From positions 1-38,885 of the forward strand of contig JAILKT010000024.1 in assembly GCA_024693545.1 (NCBI GenBank): a stretch of 38,885 nt of DNA. The letters run 5' to 3'. Each line of letters starts with the position of its first letter. The first letter of the stretch is position 1. Shown piece by piece: positions 8,709 to 18,132 of the stretch. The notes under the pieces were generated by a model. That model made no database searches and had not been told where the DNA came from. It was given only the letters and a program-made list of their open reading frames with translations. The position numbers and the translations under genes were made by a program. This DNA comes from Lachnospiraceae bacterium. GTDB lineage: Bacteria; Bacillota; Clostridia; Lachnospirales; Lachnospiraceae.

Positions 8709-10460
8709 ATGAGGAAACTTTTTAGGCATGCAGGCTTTATGTGCCTGGTGCTGGCATGTGTGGGGGTACTGGCGGGATGTTCACTGTTTGCCAAAGATGA
8801 GGGGAGTACAGTGGTCATGAAACTCTCGGATTATTATGAGGTTCCCGAGGGAAAAGCGATGATCATCATAGATGAAACGGTATATGACAAGTATGCGCTG
8901 TTTGAGGACGGTATGACATATATTGATCTGGAGACTGTTTCAAAGATGTATTCGCATCGATTCTTTGTTGTGGAATCGGAAAATGCGGTAATTTATACGA
9001 CACCTACGGAGGTTTATGATTTCACGCCTGACAGCAATCGTTTCTCCTGTAATGACGATCCTTCGGAGGCAAACGTACCGATCATAAAAAAATCTGACGG
9101 AGTATATTATGTTGCCACGGCATTCCTTGAGCAATTGGGGATCACGTACAGATTTGAGGAAGATCCCGCAAGGCTTATTATAACTTATAATACGGAACAG
9201 TATCTTTGTATGGATGTTAAAGAGGATACTCCCGTCCGTGCGGGAAAAGAACTTCAGGCGGACAGACTTAAGGAACTTAAGGCCGGAGACAAACTTCGGG
9301 TGATAGACGGCGGTGGTATTCGCGAGAACGGATACATAAAGGTTCAAACCGAAGACGGAGTCCGGGGATATGTTCTCCAGGATGATCTTGGAGAATCGTA
9401 TTATGAGGATCCGAAGTTTGCAAAATATAATGCGCTTGAATATACACATATCGATGTGCCCGGGAATATTTATCTGGGATGGGAGCTTATGTATTCGGAC
9501 GATAATGTCGGAATACTAAAAGAGCATCTTGCGGCCGCGCCGGAAATAAATGTTGTTTCTCCCACATGGTTTTTCCTTGACGGAACGGACGGCAACTTTA
9601 TCTCATATGCGTCGCATGCATACATGGACTATGCCCATGAAAAAGGCGTCAGCGTTTGGGCTACATATAAAAATGACACCATAGACGGTCATTTCAGTTG
9701 TACCGAAGATTCACACGCTATTTTCTCCTCAACTGCAAAGCGAAGGGCTCTTATAAACTCTATCATGGAAAGTGTCAGGGAATATGGATTGGACGGCATA
9801 AACATTGATTTTGAGATGCTTAAGCTTGACAGCGGTGTTTACTTCGTTCAGTTCCTTAGGGAACTGTCGGTAAAGTGTCGGTTGAATAATATCATCCTTT
9901 CCGTAGATAACTATGTACCTGAGGCATATAATGCATATTATGACATAAAGGAACAGGGAAAGATCGTGGATTATGTTGTGATCATGGGATATGATCAGCA
10001 TTATTCGGGATCGGGTGAATCGGGATCGGTATCATCGCTTGATTGGTTTTCCAATGCATTAAAATCTACCGCTGATATGGCTCCTTCAGAGAGGATCATT
10101 ATGGGCGTCCCTTTTTACACGAGATTGTGGCGTGAGGAAAGCGACGGAAAAGCCTATGTAGAGGCTACACTCAGCATGCGTGAGACGCCGGATAAGGTAT
10201 CGGGGAAAGAACTTACGTGGAAAGAAACGAACGGGCAGTATTATTCCGAATGGGTGAAGAAAGGCTCGTTTTACAGGATCTGGATCGAAGATGAAGAGTC
10301 GCTCAAACGAAAAGCGGATGCGGCGAGAGCCGCCTCGGTCAAGGGAATTGCGGCGTGGAAGCTTGGAGACGAGACATCGGGAACATGGTCACTTCTTAAA
10401 GATTATCTTGAGAATGACCACTCGGCAGAGTGCAAGCTGCCGCCCGAAAAGGAAGAATGA
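8709..10460 (+). CDS. lipoprotein with SH3-like domain and glycosyl hydrolase family 18 domain
   Basis: lipobox VLAGC; SH3-like GDKLRVIDGGGIRENGYIKVQTEDGVRGYV; GH18 motif YGLDGINIDFE; ATG 8709 preferred over ORF-track start 8589. Confidence 0.85.
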   Translation: MRKLFRHAGFMCLVLACVGVLAGCSLFAKDEGSTVVMKLSDYYEVPEGKAMIIIDETVYDKYALFEDGMTYIDLETVSKMYSHRFFVVESENAVIYTTPTEVYDFTPDSNRFSCNDDPSEANVPIIKKSDGVYYVATAFLEQLGITYRFEEDPARLIITYNTEQYLCMDVKEDTPVRAGKELQADRLKELKAGDKLRVIDGGGIRENGYIKVQTEDGVRGYVLQDDLGESYYEDPKFAKYNALEYTHIDVPGNIYLGWELMYSDDNVGILKEHLAAAPEINVVSPTWFFLDGTDGNFISYASHAYMDYAHEKGVSVWATYKNDTIDGHFSCTEDSHAIFSSTAKRRALINSIMESVREYGLDGINIDFEMLKLDSGVYFVQFLRELSVKCRLNNIILSVDNYVPEAYNAYYDIKEQGKIVDYVVIMGYDQHYSGSGESGSVSSLDWFSNALKSTADMAPSERIIMGVPFYTRLWREESDGKAYVEATLSMRETPDKVSGKELTWKETNGQYYSEWVKKGSFYRIWIEDEESLKRKADAARAASVKGIAAWKLGDETSGTWSLLKDYLENDHSAECKLPPEKEE

Positions 10461-10470
10461 ACAAGTGGAT

Positions 10471-10499
10471 TTGAAAACTCTCGTATAAAGTACTATAAT
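10471..10499 (+). promoter_or_regulatory. predicted sigma-A promoter for leuS
   Basis: TTGAAA-N17-TATAAT. Confidence 0.75.
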
Positions 10500-10615
10500 G
10501 TGAAAATGTTCGTATGAATGCCGCACCTTTTATGTGCGGCATAGTTATGAGCAGTTCGGGTAAGCAAAGGACTAAGTAAAAAATTGCCTGCCGCAGCAGG
10601 GAAAGGAAGATAGAG

Positions 10616-13057
10616 ATGAAAGATTACATGCCTCGTGACATTGAGGCCAAATGGCAAAAGTACTGGGAGAAGAATGAGACCTTTAAGACCGATATCAGGG
10701 ATTTTTCGAAGCCGAAGTATTATGTGCTCGATATGTTCCCATATCCGTCGGGTGTCGGCCTTCATGCGGGGCATCCCGAAGGTTATACGGCGACCGATAT
10801 CGTTTCGCGTATGAAGAGAATGCAGGGGTACAACGTCCTTCATCCCATGGGATACGATTCGTTCGGACTTCCTGCTGAGCAGTATGCTATCAACACCGGG
10901 AACCATCCCGACGGTTTTACACAGAAGAATATCGAGACATTTTCGAAGCAGCTGAAGGAACTTGGATTTGATTATGACTGGTCGAAGATGGTGGCAACCT
11001 CCGATCCCAAGTTCTATCACTGGACACAGTGGATCTTTAAGAAATTGTATGAGGACGGTTATGCAAAATGTGTCGATATGCCCGTCAACTGGTGCGAGGA
11101 ACTCGGAACGGTTCTCTCTAACGACGAAGTTATTGACGGAAAGTCGGAACGCGGCGGATATCCCGTAGTCCGTAAAAACATGAAACAGTGGGTCATCGAT
11201 CAGCCGGCATTTGCAGAGAAGCTGCTCGAAGGCCTTGACGAAATAGACTGGCCCGAATCCACGAAGGACATGCAGCGCCACTGGATCGGACGTTCCGAAG
11301 GTGTAGAGGTAAGCTTTGACATCGTCGGCGGAGGAAAGTTCTCGATCTTCACGACATGTATCGAAACCATTTACGGTATAACGTTTATGGTCCTTGCACC
11401 CGACGGTGACCTTGTACAGCAGCTTCTTCCCCGCGTTAAGAACAGGGCCGAGGTGGAAGCTTACATCGAAGAAACCCGCAAGAAGAATGATATGGACCGT
11501 ACAGAGCTTAACAAGGGCAAGACCGGCTGCAGGCTTGAAGGCGTTAAATGCATCAATCCCGTAAACGGCAAAGAAGCGGAGCTCTTTATCGGCGATTTCG
11601 TGCTTGCAAGCTACGGAACCGGCGCCGTTATGGCTGTTCCTTCGCACGATCAGAGAGATTTCGAATATGCCGTCGCTCATAACATCGAGATGATCCAGGT
11701 TATCGACGGAAGCGAAAAGGCAGGTCATATAGACGTCAGCGAACATGCGCTTGAAAAATATGATTATCTCGGAAAAGGATACAGGCTTGTCAACTCGGAG
11801 GAGTTTACGGGTATGACTGTTGAGGAGGCAAAGGAAGCCATCACGGTTAAACTTGAGAAGATGGGCGTTGCGAAGCGTACCGTCAACTATCATTTCCGCG
11901 AGTGGATATTTGCACGTCAGCGTTACTGGGGCGAACCCGTACCGGTTGTTCATACCGAAGACGGCGGGATACATGTTCTCGATGATGACGAGCTGCCGCT
12001 TGTTCTTCCCGAACTTGAGGATTATAAAGGAAGGGGAGGAAAGGCGCCTCTCGAGAATGCGGAAGAATGGAAAAAATACGATCACAACGGGATCAAAGGA
12101 ACAAGAGAGACCTCGACGATGCCCGGTTCGGCAGGATCGAGCTGGTATTTCCTCAGATATATCGATCCCGATAACGATAAGGAACTTGCAGACTATGAGC
12201 TCTTAAAACACTGGATGCCCGTTGATCTCTATATCGGCGGACCCGAGCATGCGGTAGGGCATCTTATGTATTCGAGGATCTGGAACAGATATCTCTATGA
12301 TAAGGGAATATCTCCGGTAAAGGAGCCTTTCAAGAAACTCGTTCACCAGGGAATGATCCTTGGCGAGAATGGAATCAAGATGGGTAAGCGTTTCCCTGAG
12401 TTCGTTGTAAATCCTTCGGATGTTGTCCGCGATTACGGCGCTGACACGCTTCGCCTCTACGAAATGTTTATGGGACCGCTTGAGGTTTCAAAACCTTGGA
12501 GCAACCAGGGTGTTGAAGGCGCAAGAAGATTCCTCAACCGTGTATGGAACTTCTTTACGGAGCCCGCAAACCTCACTGACGGCGATGACGGAGAACTTAC
12601 ACAGCTCTATCATCAGACTGTGAAGAAGGTAACGGGAGATTATGAGAAGCTTGCGTTCAACACGGCCATTTCTCAGATGATGATCTTCGTGAACGCACTT
12701 TACAAGAAGGGTTCGTGCCCGCGTGAGTACGCAAAGGGGATCATAAAGATGCTTTCGTGCATTTGTCCTCATATCGGGGAGGAAATCTGGGAGATCATCG
12801 CAGCAACGGGAAAGACCATCGCTTATGAGCCCTGGCCCAAGTATGACGAGAACCTTGCACGTGAGGATGAGATCGAGATCGCAATCCAGATCAACGGCAA
12901 AGTTAAGTCGACCATAAAGGTCGGCCTTACCGAAGAGCAGGATTCCGTTAAGGCACGTGTTTGGGAGGATGCAAACATCAAGAGGATCACGGAGGGTAAG
13001 ACCGTGGTCAAGGAAATCTACGTCAAAGGAAAGATCTACACGATCGTTATCAAATGA
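10616..13057 (+). CDS. leuS: leucyl-tRNA synthetase
   Basis: MFPYPSGVGLHAGHPEGYTATDIVSRMKRMQGYNVLHPMGYDSFGLPAEQYA; KMGKRFPE (KMSKS-like). Confidence 0.97.
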   Translation: MKDYMPRDIEAKWQKYWEKNETFKTDIRDFSKPKYYVLDMFPYPSGVGLHAGHPEGYTATDIVSRMKRMQGYNVLHPMGYDSFGLPAEQYAINTGNHPDGFTQKNIETFSKQLKELGFDYDWSKMVATSDPKFYHWTQWIFKKLYEDGYAKCVDMPVNWCEELGTVLSNDEVIDGKSERGGYPVVRKNMKQWVIDQPAFAEKLLEGLDEIDWPESTKDMQRHWIGRSEGVEVSFDIVGGGKFSIFTTCIETIYGITFMVLAPDGDLVQQLLPRVKNRAEVEAYIEETRKKNDMDRTELNKGKTGCRLEGVKCINPVNGKEAELFIGDFVLASYGTGAVMAVPSHDQRDFEYAVAHNIEMIQVIDGSEKAGHIDVSEHALEKYDYLGKGYRLVNSEEFTGMTVEEAKEAITVKLEKMGVAKRTVNYHFREWIFARQRYWGEPVPVVHTEDGGIHVLDDDELPLVLPELEDYKGRGGKAPLENAEEWKKYDHNGIKGTRETSTMPGSAGSSWYFLRYIDPDNDKELADYELLKHWMPVDLYIGGPEHAVGHLMYSRIWNRYLYDKGISPVKEPFKKLVHQGMILGENGIKMGKRFPEFVVNPSDVVRDYGADTLRLYEMFMGPLEVSKPWSNQGVEGARRFLNRVWNFFTEPANLTDGDDGELTQLYHQTVKKVTGDYEKLAFNTAISQMMIFVNALYKKGSCPREYAKGIIKMLSCICPHIGEEIWEIIAATGKTIAYEPWPKYDENLAREDEIEIAIQINGKVKSTIKVGLTEEQDSVKARVWEDANIKRITEGKTVVKEIYVKGKIYTIVIK

Positions 13058-13095
13058 TGATCCGGGAATATAAAACCGGGGAATATTAAATCGAA

Positions 13096-13138
13096 TAAAA
13101 AACACCTTCCCAATATAAGACAGGGAGGGTGTTTTTTA
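13096..13138 (+). terminator. intrinsic terminator after leuS
   Basis: AACACCTTCCC ... GGGAGGGTGTTTTTTATT. Confidence 0.85.
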
Positions 13139-13152
13139 TTTGACCGGAGTGG

Positions 13153-13181
13153 GCCTCCCGGCAACCATGTTACCGGGAGGC
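13153..13181 (+). terminator. second strong hairpin in tandem after leuS terminator
   Basis: GCCTCCCGG caaccatgtta CCGGGAGGC, weak T-tract. Confidence 0.4.
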
Positions 13182-13367
13182 TGTTCTTATAATCCTGATT
13201 TTTGTGGAATTTAAGACTTTTAAAACGTATAATATAACCATACGGATGGTATTGTTTTTTTGTAGCGGAAAGGAACAGGATACATTCGATAGGACACTTA
13301 ATTGGCGATCGGAAGAAATGAATTCTTCGGTTGAAGAATAGAAACATAAGAAGGAGAAGACAGGTCA

Positions 13368-15779
13368 TTGGCGCGCAGGAAATTTAAGGACAGAACTGTA
13401 GCAGGCAAGGTCAGATGCGTGATCTTTCGCATATTACTGGCCTTGTTCGGGCTTGCCGTTATCGCTCTTCTGGTGGTGGGAATTTGGTTCTATAATGCAT
13501 ATGGAGAACACTTTCTTGAACTCAGGGATATGGCAAAGGTTACTGTTTCCGGAGTCACTGCGGAAAAGTTTAGGAGCACCGAGAGTTCTATTTGTTATTT
13601 TGCGGACGGAACGGTCATGCAGGAGCTGAAGAACGAGAAAAATTCATATTATATCGAATATGACAGAATTCCCCAAGATGTTGTAAATTCCATGCTTGCA
13701 ACTGAGGACAGAAAGTTCTTTTCGCATAGCGGATATGATATTTATGCGATCGTAAGAGCGGCTGTCGCATATCTGGAAAACGACGGAGAGATCAGGCAGG
13801 GCGGCAGTACTATAACGCAGCAGCTGGCCAGAGGCGTATTTCTTACCAACGAGAAGACCGTAGAGAGAAAAGTGAGTGAGATTTTCCTTGCGGCGGAACT
13901 TGAAAAGCGTTTCTCAAAGGAGCAGATCCTTGAGTTTTATTTAAATACTATTTATTTTGCTAACGGATATTATGGAATTCAGACCGCCTCGGTAGGATAT
14001 TTCGGAACGGGCGTAGGAAATCTGTCCCTTTCGCAGATAGCATATCTTTGCGGAATCCCCAACAGTCCTTCTCTTTATGACCCCAGAAAACATCCCGACA
14101 AAACGATCGAAAGACGTGACAGCGTTCTTTTGCAGATGTTTGAAAACGGATTTATAGACAGCGAGGCCTATGATAAGGCGCGTAACGAAAAGATCGTACT
14201 TAAGGACACACCGAGATTCTCATATGATTATGAGGAAACTTTTGCATATAACTGTGCGGTGAAAGCGCTTATGAGCGCGGAAGGATTTGTGTTTAGAAAT
14301 TCCTTTGTGAATGAGGAAGATAAGGCATTTTACGAAGAAGCATACGATGAATCATATTACAGGGTGAGACGTGATCTTTATCTTAAGGGATACAGGATCT
14401 ACACGTCTCTTAACCCTGCAAAACAGGAAATGCTTCAGATGGCCATAGATGAGGAAACGGCTTCATTTACGGAGATGACCGATGACGGAGTATATAAGCT
14501 TCAGGCTGCCGGCACTTGCATTGATAATGAAACGGGCTTTGTGGTGGCGATCGTCGGAGGAAGAAGTGATGATACCGTGGGATATACGTTAAACAGAGCT
14601 TATCAGAGTCCGAGGCAGCCCGGAAGTTCTATCAAGCCGCTTATTGTATATACACCGCTGTTCGAACTCGGTTATTATCCCGATGATCCTGTTGTTGACG
14701 AAAGATTTCAGGGCGGTCCGCGTAACTCGGGAGGGGTATATTCCGGTGAAATAGACATAAGATATGCCGTCTCGGCATCAAAAAACACCGTTGCATGGAA
14801 ACTTTTTTGTGAAAATGGGATCGACAAAGGTCTTTCATACCTTAAAAAGATGGGGTTTGAGCATATAGTCGAGTCAGACTATGTGCCTGCTGCTTCTCTT
14901 GGCGGACTTACATACGGTACTACAACTGTAGAAATGGCATCGGGATATGCCGCTATCGAAAATCAGGGAGTATTCAGGACGCCGACGTGTATATTAAAGA
15001 TCACGGATGCAAAGGGAAATGCGGTGATCGATAATACCGGCAGCGCTGTCATTTCGGGCGGAAAGGTGGCGCAAAAGACATCGAGGGTATATGATAAGAA
15101 TGCGGCACTTATAATGACGGATTGTTTAAAAACTGTTATGAAGACCGGAACGGGGCGAAAACTACGTCTTTCAAATATCACATGTGCGGGAAAGACCGGA
15201 ACGACAAACGATCAGAAGGACGGATGGTTTGTCGGTTTTACGTCATACTATACAACGGCTGTCTGGGTTGGATGCGACAGGCCGAAAAAGATAGAAGATC
15301 TGATGGGAAATACATATCCCGAACGCATATGGCATTCCTATATGGAAATGATTCATTCGGGTCTTGAGGATGTGGAATTTGAAGAATTCTATGACCCGCG
15401 TGAGCCCGAAGAAGTTGAAGATGAACAGGATGAAGAAGGTGAAACAGAGTACGGGGAGAAGATGATCACCGATGCGGAAGGCTTTTTTGTTGCAGACGGA
15501 GATCTTGTGATCGAGGGCGGATTTGAGACGGAGCTTTACGAAGAAACCGTAGCAAACGAAGACGGTGCTGCAGCGGGCGAAGAAGGAACTGCAGAGAGCG
15601 AAGAGGGAAATGCAGAGAGTGAAGGCGGAACTGCAGAGAGCGAAGACGGTGCTGCAGCGAGCGAAGACGAAACAGAGAGTTTTGAACAGGATTTCTTTAC
15701 TGCTGAAGATACCGGCATGTGGTATGATCCGGGAGAAATCTCAAATGGACAGGCATGGAACGATCCACGGGCCGAATAA
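13368..15779 (+). CDS. class A penicillin-binding protein (GT51 + transpeptidase), TTG start
   Basis: ATEDRKFFSHSGYDIYAIVRA, GGSTITQQLARG, PGSSIKP, SASKN, GKTGTT; SD aagaaggag; acidic repeat tail. Confidence 0.93.
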   Translation: MARRKFKDRTVAGKVRCVIFRILLALFGLAVIALLVVGIWFYNAYGEHFLELRDMAKVTVSGVTAEKFRSTESSICYFADGTVMQELKNEKNSYYIEYDRIPQDVVNSMLATEDRKFFSHSGYDIYAIVRAAVAYLENDGEIRQGGSTITQQLARGVFLTNEKTVERKVSEIFLAAELEKRFSKEQILEFYLNTIYFANGYYGIQTASVGYFGTGVGNLSLSQIAYLCGIPNSPSLYDPRKHPDKTIERRDSVLLQMFENGFIDSEAYDKARNEKIVLKDTPRFSYDYEETFAYNCAVKALMSAEGFVFRNSFVNEEDKAFYEEAYDESYYRVRRDLYLKGYRIYTSLNPAKQEMLQMAIDEETASFTEMTDDGVYKLQAAGTCIDNETGFVVAIVGGRSDDTVGYTLNRAYQSPRQPGSSIKPLIVYTPLFELGYYPDDPVVDERFQGGPRNSGGVYSGEIDIRYAVSASKNTVAWKLFCENGIDKGLSYLKKMGFEHIVESDYVPAASLGGLTYGTTTVEMASGYAAIENQGVFRTPTCILKITDAKGNAVIDNTGSAVISGGKVAQKTSRVYDKNAALIMTDCLKTVMKTGTGRKLRLSNITCAGKTGTTNDQKDGWFVGFTSYYTTAVWVGCDRPKKIEDLMGNTYPERIWHSYMEMIHSGLEDVEFEEFYDPREPEEVEDEQDEEGETEYGEKMITDAEGFFVADGDLVIEGGFETELYEETVANEDGAAAGEEGTAESEEGNAESEGGTAESEDGAAASEDETESFEQDFFTAEDTGMWYDPGEISNGQAWNDPRAE
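15558..15662 (+). repeat. five 21-nt tandem repeats in the PBP C-terminal tail
   Basis: gaagacggtgctgcagcgggc / gaagaaggaactgcagagagc / gaagagggaaatgcagagagt / gaaggcggaactgcagagagc / gaagacggtgctgcagcgagc. Confidence 0.85.
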
Positions 15780-15832
15780 ACAGAACTGTTGTTGATCGGA
15801 AGCGTCAAACAGAGACGAAAGGAATACGGTAA

Positions 15833-18025
15833 ATGAGCGAATCACGAGGAAAAAAGAAACTGATAATTATTATATGCTCAATAGTTGGGGTGCTTGGCAT
15901 TTTGGCATCGGTATATTTGATCAACAGGGACAGTATCGACAACTGGCTGCGGATCCGTTTTATGAACGATGAGGAATATGCCGAGGCGGTTTCGGAAAAC
16001 TTTGTTTCCGTCCTCAGGGACGGGGCATTTGCTCCGACGAAATACGTACCGGACATTTCAAAAGGGACGGAATATGATCTTTCATGCATATTGGATCAAT
16101 CCGTAGCGACGCTTATCGGGATTCCGAGAACTTTGAAAATAAATGTGTACGGAAATGCATATGTTGAAAACGGGGTGCTTGATGCTTCGGTAAGTCCGTA
16201 TCCGTACACTGCCGACAATAAACCGATTGAACTGACAAGGCTTGATATGACCCTTGATTTTCCTCAAAAAAGGATGTATGTCAGGGCTCCGAGATTCGAC
16301 GAGAGTACACTGGAACTGACGTCTCTGTATAAGGACAGGCTTGACTCGACGCTTTCGAGCATCGAGTCGATAATAAATGTGGAAAAGGTAATAAAAGTGT
16401 TTACCGATGTGTTCGGAAACATATTGTCGAATGACAGCTTATATGAGCAATTGGGGAATTTGAGGAAAAGCAGAGAGTTAAGCAGAGAAGAAACATTTTG
16501 GGGTATAGGTCTCAAAGAGGGAAAGAATTGCTCGGTAGTTACTTCATACTATGATATAAACGGATTTGAACTGAGAGTGAAAATCTTTGCGGACGAAAAC
16601 GCCGATGTGATCGGATTTAATTCACGGTTCAATACCGGAAAAAACCGTCTGGAGGTTGTCTATGATCTTCAAAGCGACCAAAAACAGGCTGATGAAACAA
16701 TTAAATTCGATTCGGTGTATGAGGCATCGCTTGATGGGATAAAACTCTTTAACGGAACATTCAGAGGCAAAGATGAAAACGGAACGGGAGTTTCAGAAAT
16801 AGAGGTTGAGCCCGGGAAACTACTCAAATCATTTTTGGGTGAAACAGATATTTCCCAGAAAATAAAGGTTTCCGCCAAAAGCGGATCGGATCTGAAAATA
16901 GAGACGGATGTATCCACAGGAAAAGGGGCGACATCTCACGCGGAGATCGTTATGCGTGAACTGACGGAAAGCAAGCCTGATACGCTCGGAACAGGCGAAG
17001 TGATCGATATTTCAAAGCTTAGCATCAAAGACTATGGAGATGCCGGACAGCTTGCAGAATTTATTGTCGAAAAGACAGAGGCTCTTGATATACAGCAGCT
17101 CAGAGATTATATAGACGCCTATATCAAAAAATATGTCAATGCAGCGGCAAGCTATGATCTTATTAAGGAATTCTGGAAAAGCGGAATGCTTTCGACAGTG
17201 ATTTCTGTTCTCAGCGGAGAAAAAACCGCAAATGAAATAGGACCCACGGAAATGCGTGAGGAAGGTGTTTCGGGCGAGAAAGAGGCCGAAGAGAAAACAC
17301 AGCAGAGTCCATCTGAGGGAACCGGGCAGAGCGAAGAAAACAGCGAAGCAAAGGATGCGCCCGAAGGAACCGGGCAGAGCGAAGAAAACAGCGAAGCGAA
17401 GGATGCGCCCGAAGGAGCCGGGCAGAGCGAAGGAAACGGCGAAGCGAAGGATGTGCCCGAAGGAGCCGGGCAGAGCGAAGGAAACGGCGAAGCAAAGGAT
17501 GCGCCCGAAGGAGCCGGGCAGAGCGAAGGAAATGAAGGCGCGCCGAAAGCTGCGTACGAAAAACAGGACGAAGGGAAATCACAAAGAGAACCCGGAGAAG
17601 AAGAAAAAGAAAAGTTAAGGGCAGAGTTTTTAAAACAATATAAATATACATATCCCATAGAAACCGATGATCCAAAGGCGGACTGGGGGGACGAGATCGT
17701 TATGGATATAGTTCCGATATTGATGGGTGTCCCGTACGAAGAAGCCGGATATAAAGATGCATATGCATATCTCGGAGAACAGTGGTATGGAGAGGGGCTT
17801 GATGAGAAAGTTATCGGCGCGTCGATAGGAGATGTGTTCGAAATCGAAGCAACTCTCGGAGATGATTTTGGCGCGTTCAGCGGGTACCGGGGTAAGTTCC
17901 GGGTTACCGTCACGGACATACACAAATATGTCCGCCCCGAATGGACAGAAAGCTTCATAGTAGATCGTCTGGGGTATGAATCCCTAGATGCGTGCGAGAA
18001 AAAACTGATCGACAAACTTGACTAA
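15833..18025 (+). CDS. membrane-anchored protein with repeat linker and trigger-factor-like (FKBP-type) C-terminal segment
   Basis: N-term KKKLIIIICSIVGVLGILASVYLI TM helix; linker of 16-aa repeats; C-term LDEKVIGASIGDVFEIEATLGDDFGAFSGYRGKFRVTVTDIHKYVRPEWTESFIVDRLGYESLDACEKKL resembles trigger factor. Confidence 0.65.
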   Translation: MSESRGKKKLIIIICSIVGVLGILASVYLINRDSIDNWLRIRFMNDEEYAEAVSENFVSVLRDGAFAPTKYVPDISKGTEYDLSCILDQSVATLIGIPRTLKINVYGNAYVENGVLDASVSPYPYTADNKPIELTRLDMTLDFPQKRMYVRAPRFDESTLELTSLYKDRLDSTLSSIESIINVEKVIKVFTDVFGNILSNDSLYEQLGNLRKSRELSREETFWGIGLKEGKNCSVVTSYYDINGFELRVKIFADENADVIGFNSRFNTGKNRLEVVYDLQSDQKQADETIKFDSVYEASLDGIKLFNGTFRGKDENGTGVSEIEVEPGKLLKSFLGETDISQKIKVSAKSGSDLKIETDVSTGKGATSHAEIVMRELTESKPDTLGTGEVIDISKLSIKDYGDAGQLAEFIVEKTEALDIQQLRDYIDAYIKKYVNAAASYDLIKEFWKSGMLSTVISVLSGEKTANEIGPTEMREEGVSGEKEAEEKTQQSPSEGTGQSEENSEAKDAPEGTGQSEENSEAKDAPEGAGQSEGNGEAKDVPEGAGQSEGNGEAKDAPEGAGQSEGNEGAPKAAYEKQDEGKSQREPGEEEKEKLRAEFLKQYKYTYPIETDDPKADWGDEIVMDIVPILMGVPYEEAGYKDAYAYLGEQWYGEGLDEKVIGASIGDVFEIEATLGDDFGAFSGYRGKFRVTVTDIHKYVRPEWTESFIVDRLGYESLDACEKKLIDKLD
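17315..17533 (+). repeat. 48-nt tandem repeat, four full copies plus a partial copy
   Basis: copies start at 17315, 17363, 17411, 17459 and 17507; consensus gaaggaaccgggcagagcgaagaaaacagcgaagcgaaggatgcgccc. Confidence 0.95.
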
Positions 18026-18027
18026 AT

Positions 18028-18052
18028 AGTATAAACACTATATACTTTTTTT
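18028..18052 (+). terminator. intrinsic terminator
   Basis: AGTATA aacacta TATACT followed by T-tract. Confidence 0.55.
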
Positions 18053-18079
18053 GAACTCACTCCCGGGTTCAATTACAAA
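18051..18079 (+). promoter_or_regulatory. predicted sigma-A promoter for the 18133 gene
   Basis: TTGAAC-N17-TACAAA. Confidence 0.5.
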
Positions 18080-18132
18080 CCCTGCGTGTTTTAGGGTTGT
18101 AAAATTATTAACTGTGATAAGGGGAATGAATA

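Noticed and set aside
10493-12085. 530-aa ORF antisense to leuS
   Set aside because: Lies entirely opposite the certain leuS gene and its promoter; no recognisable domains; long antisense ORFs are expected from codon bias.
17211-17675. Arg/Leu-rich ORFs in other frames of the 48-nt repeat (also 17256..17618 +)
   Set aside because: Out-of-frame readings of a stop-free minisatellite.
17152-18015. 287-aa antisense ORF with Ser/Pro-rich repeats
   Set aside because: The repetitive composition mirrors the 48-nt coding repeat of the sense gene; no SD or independent support.
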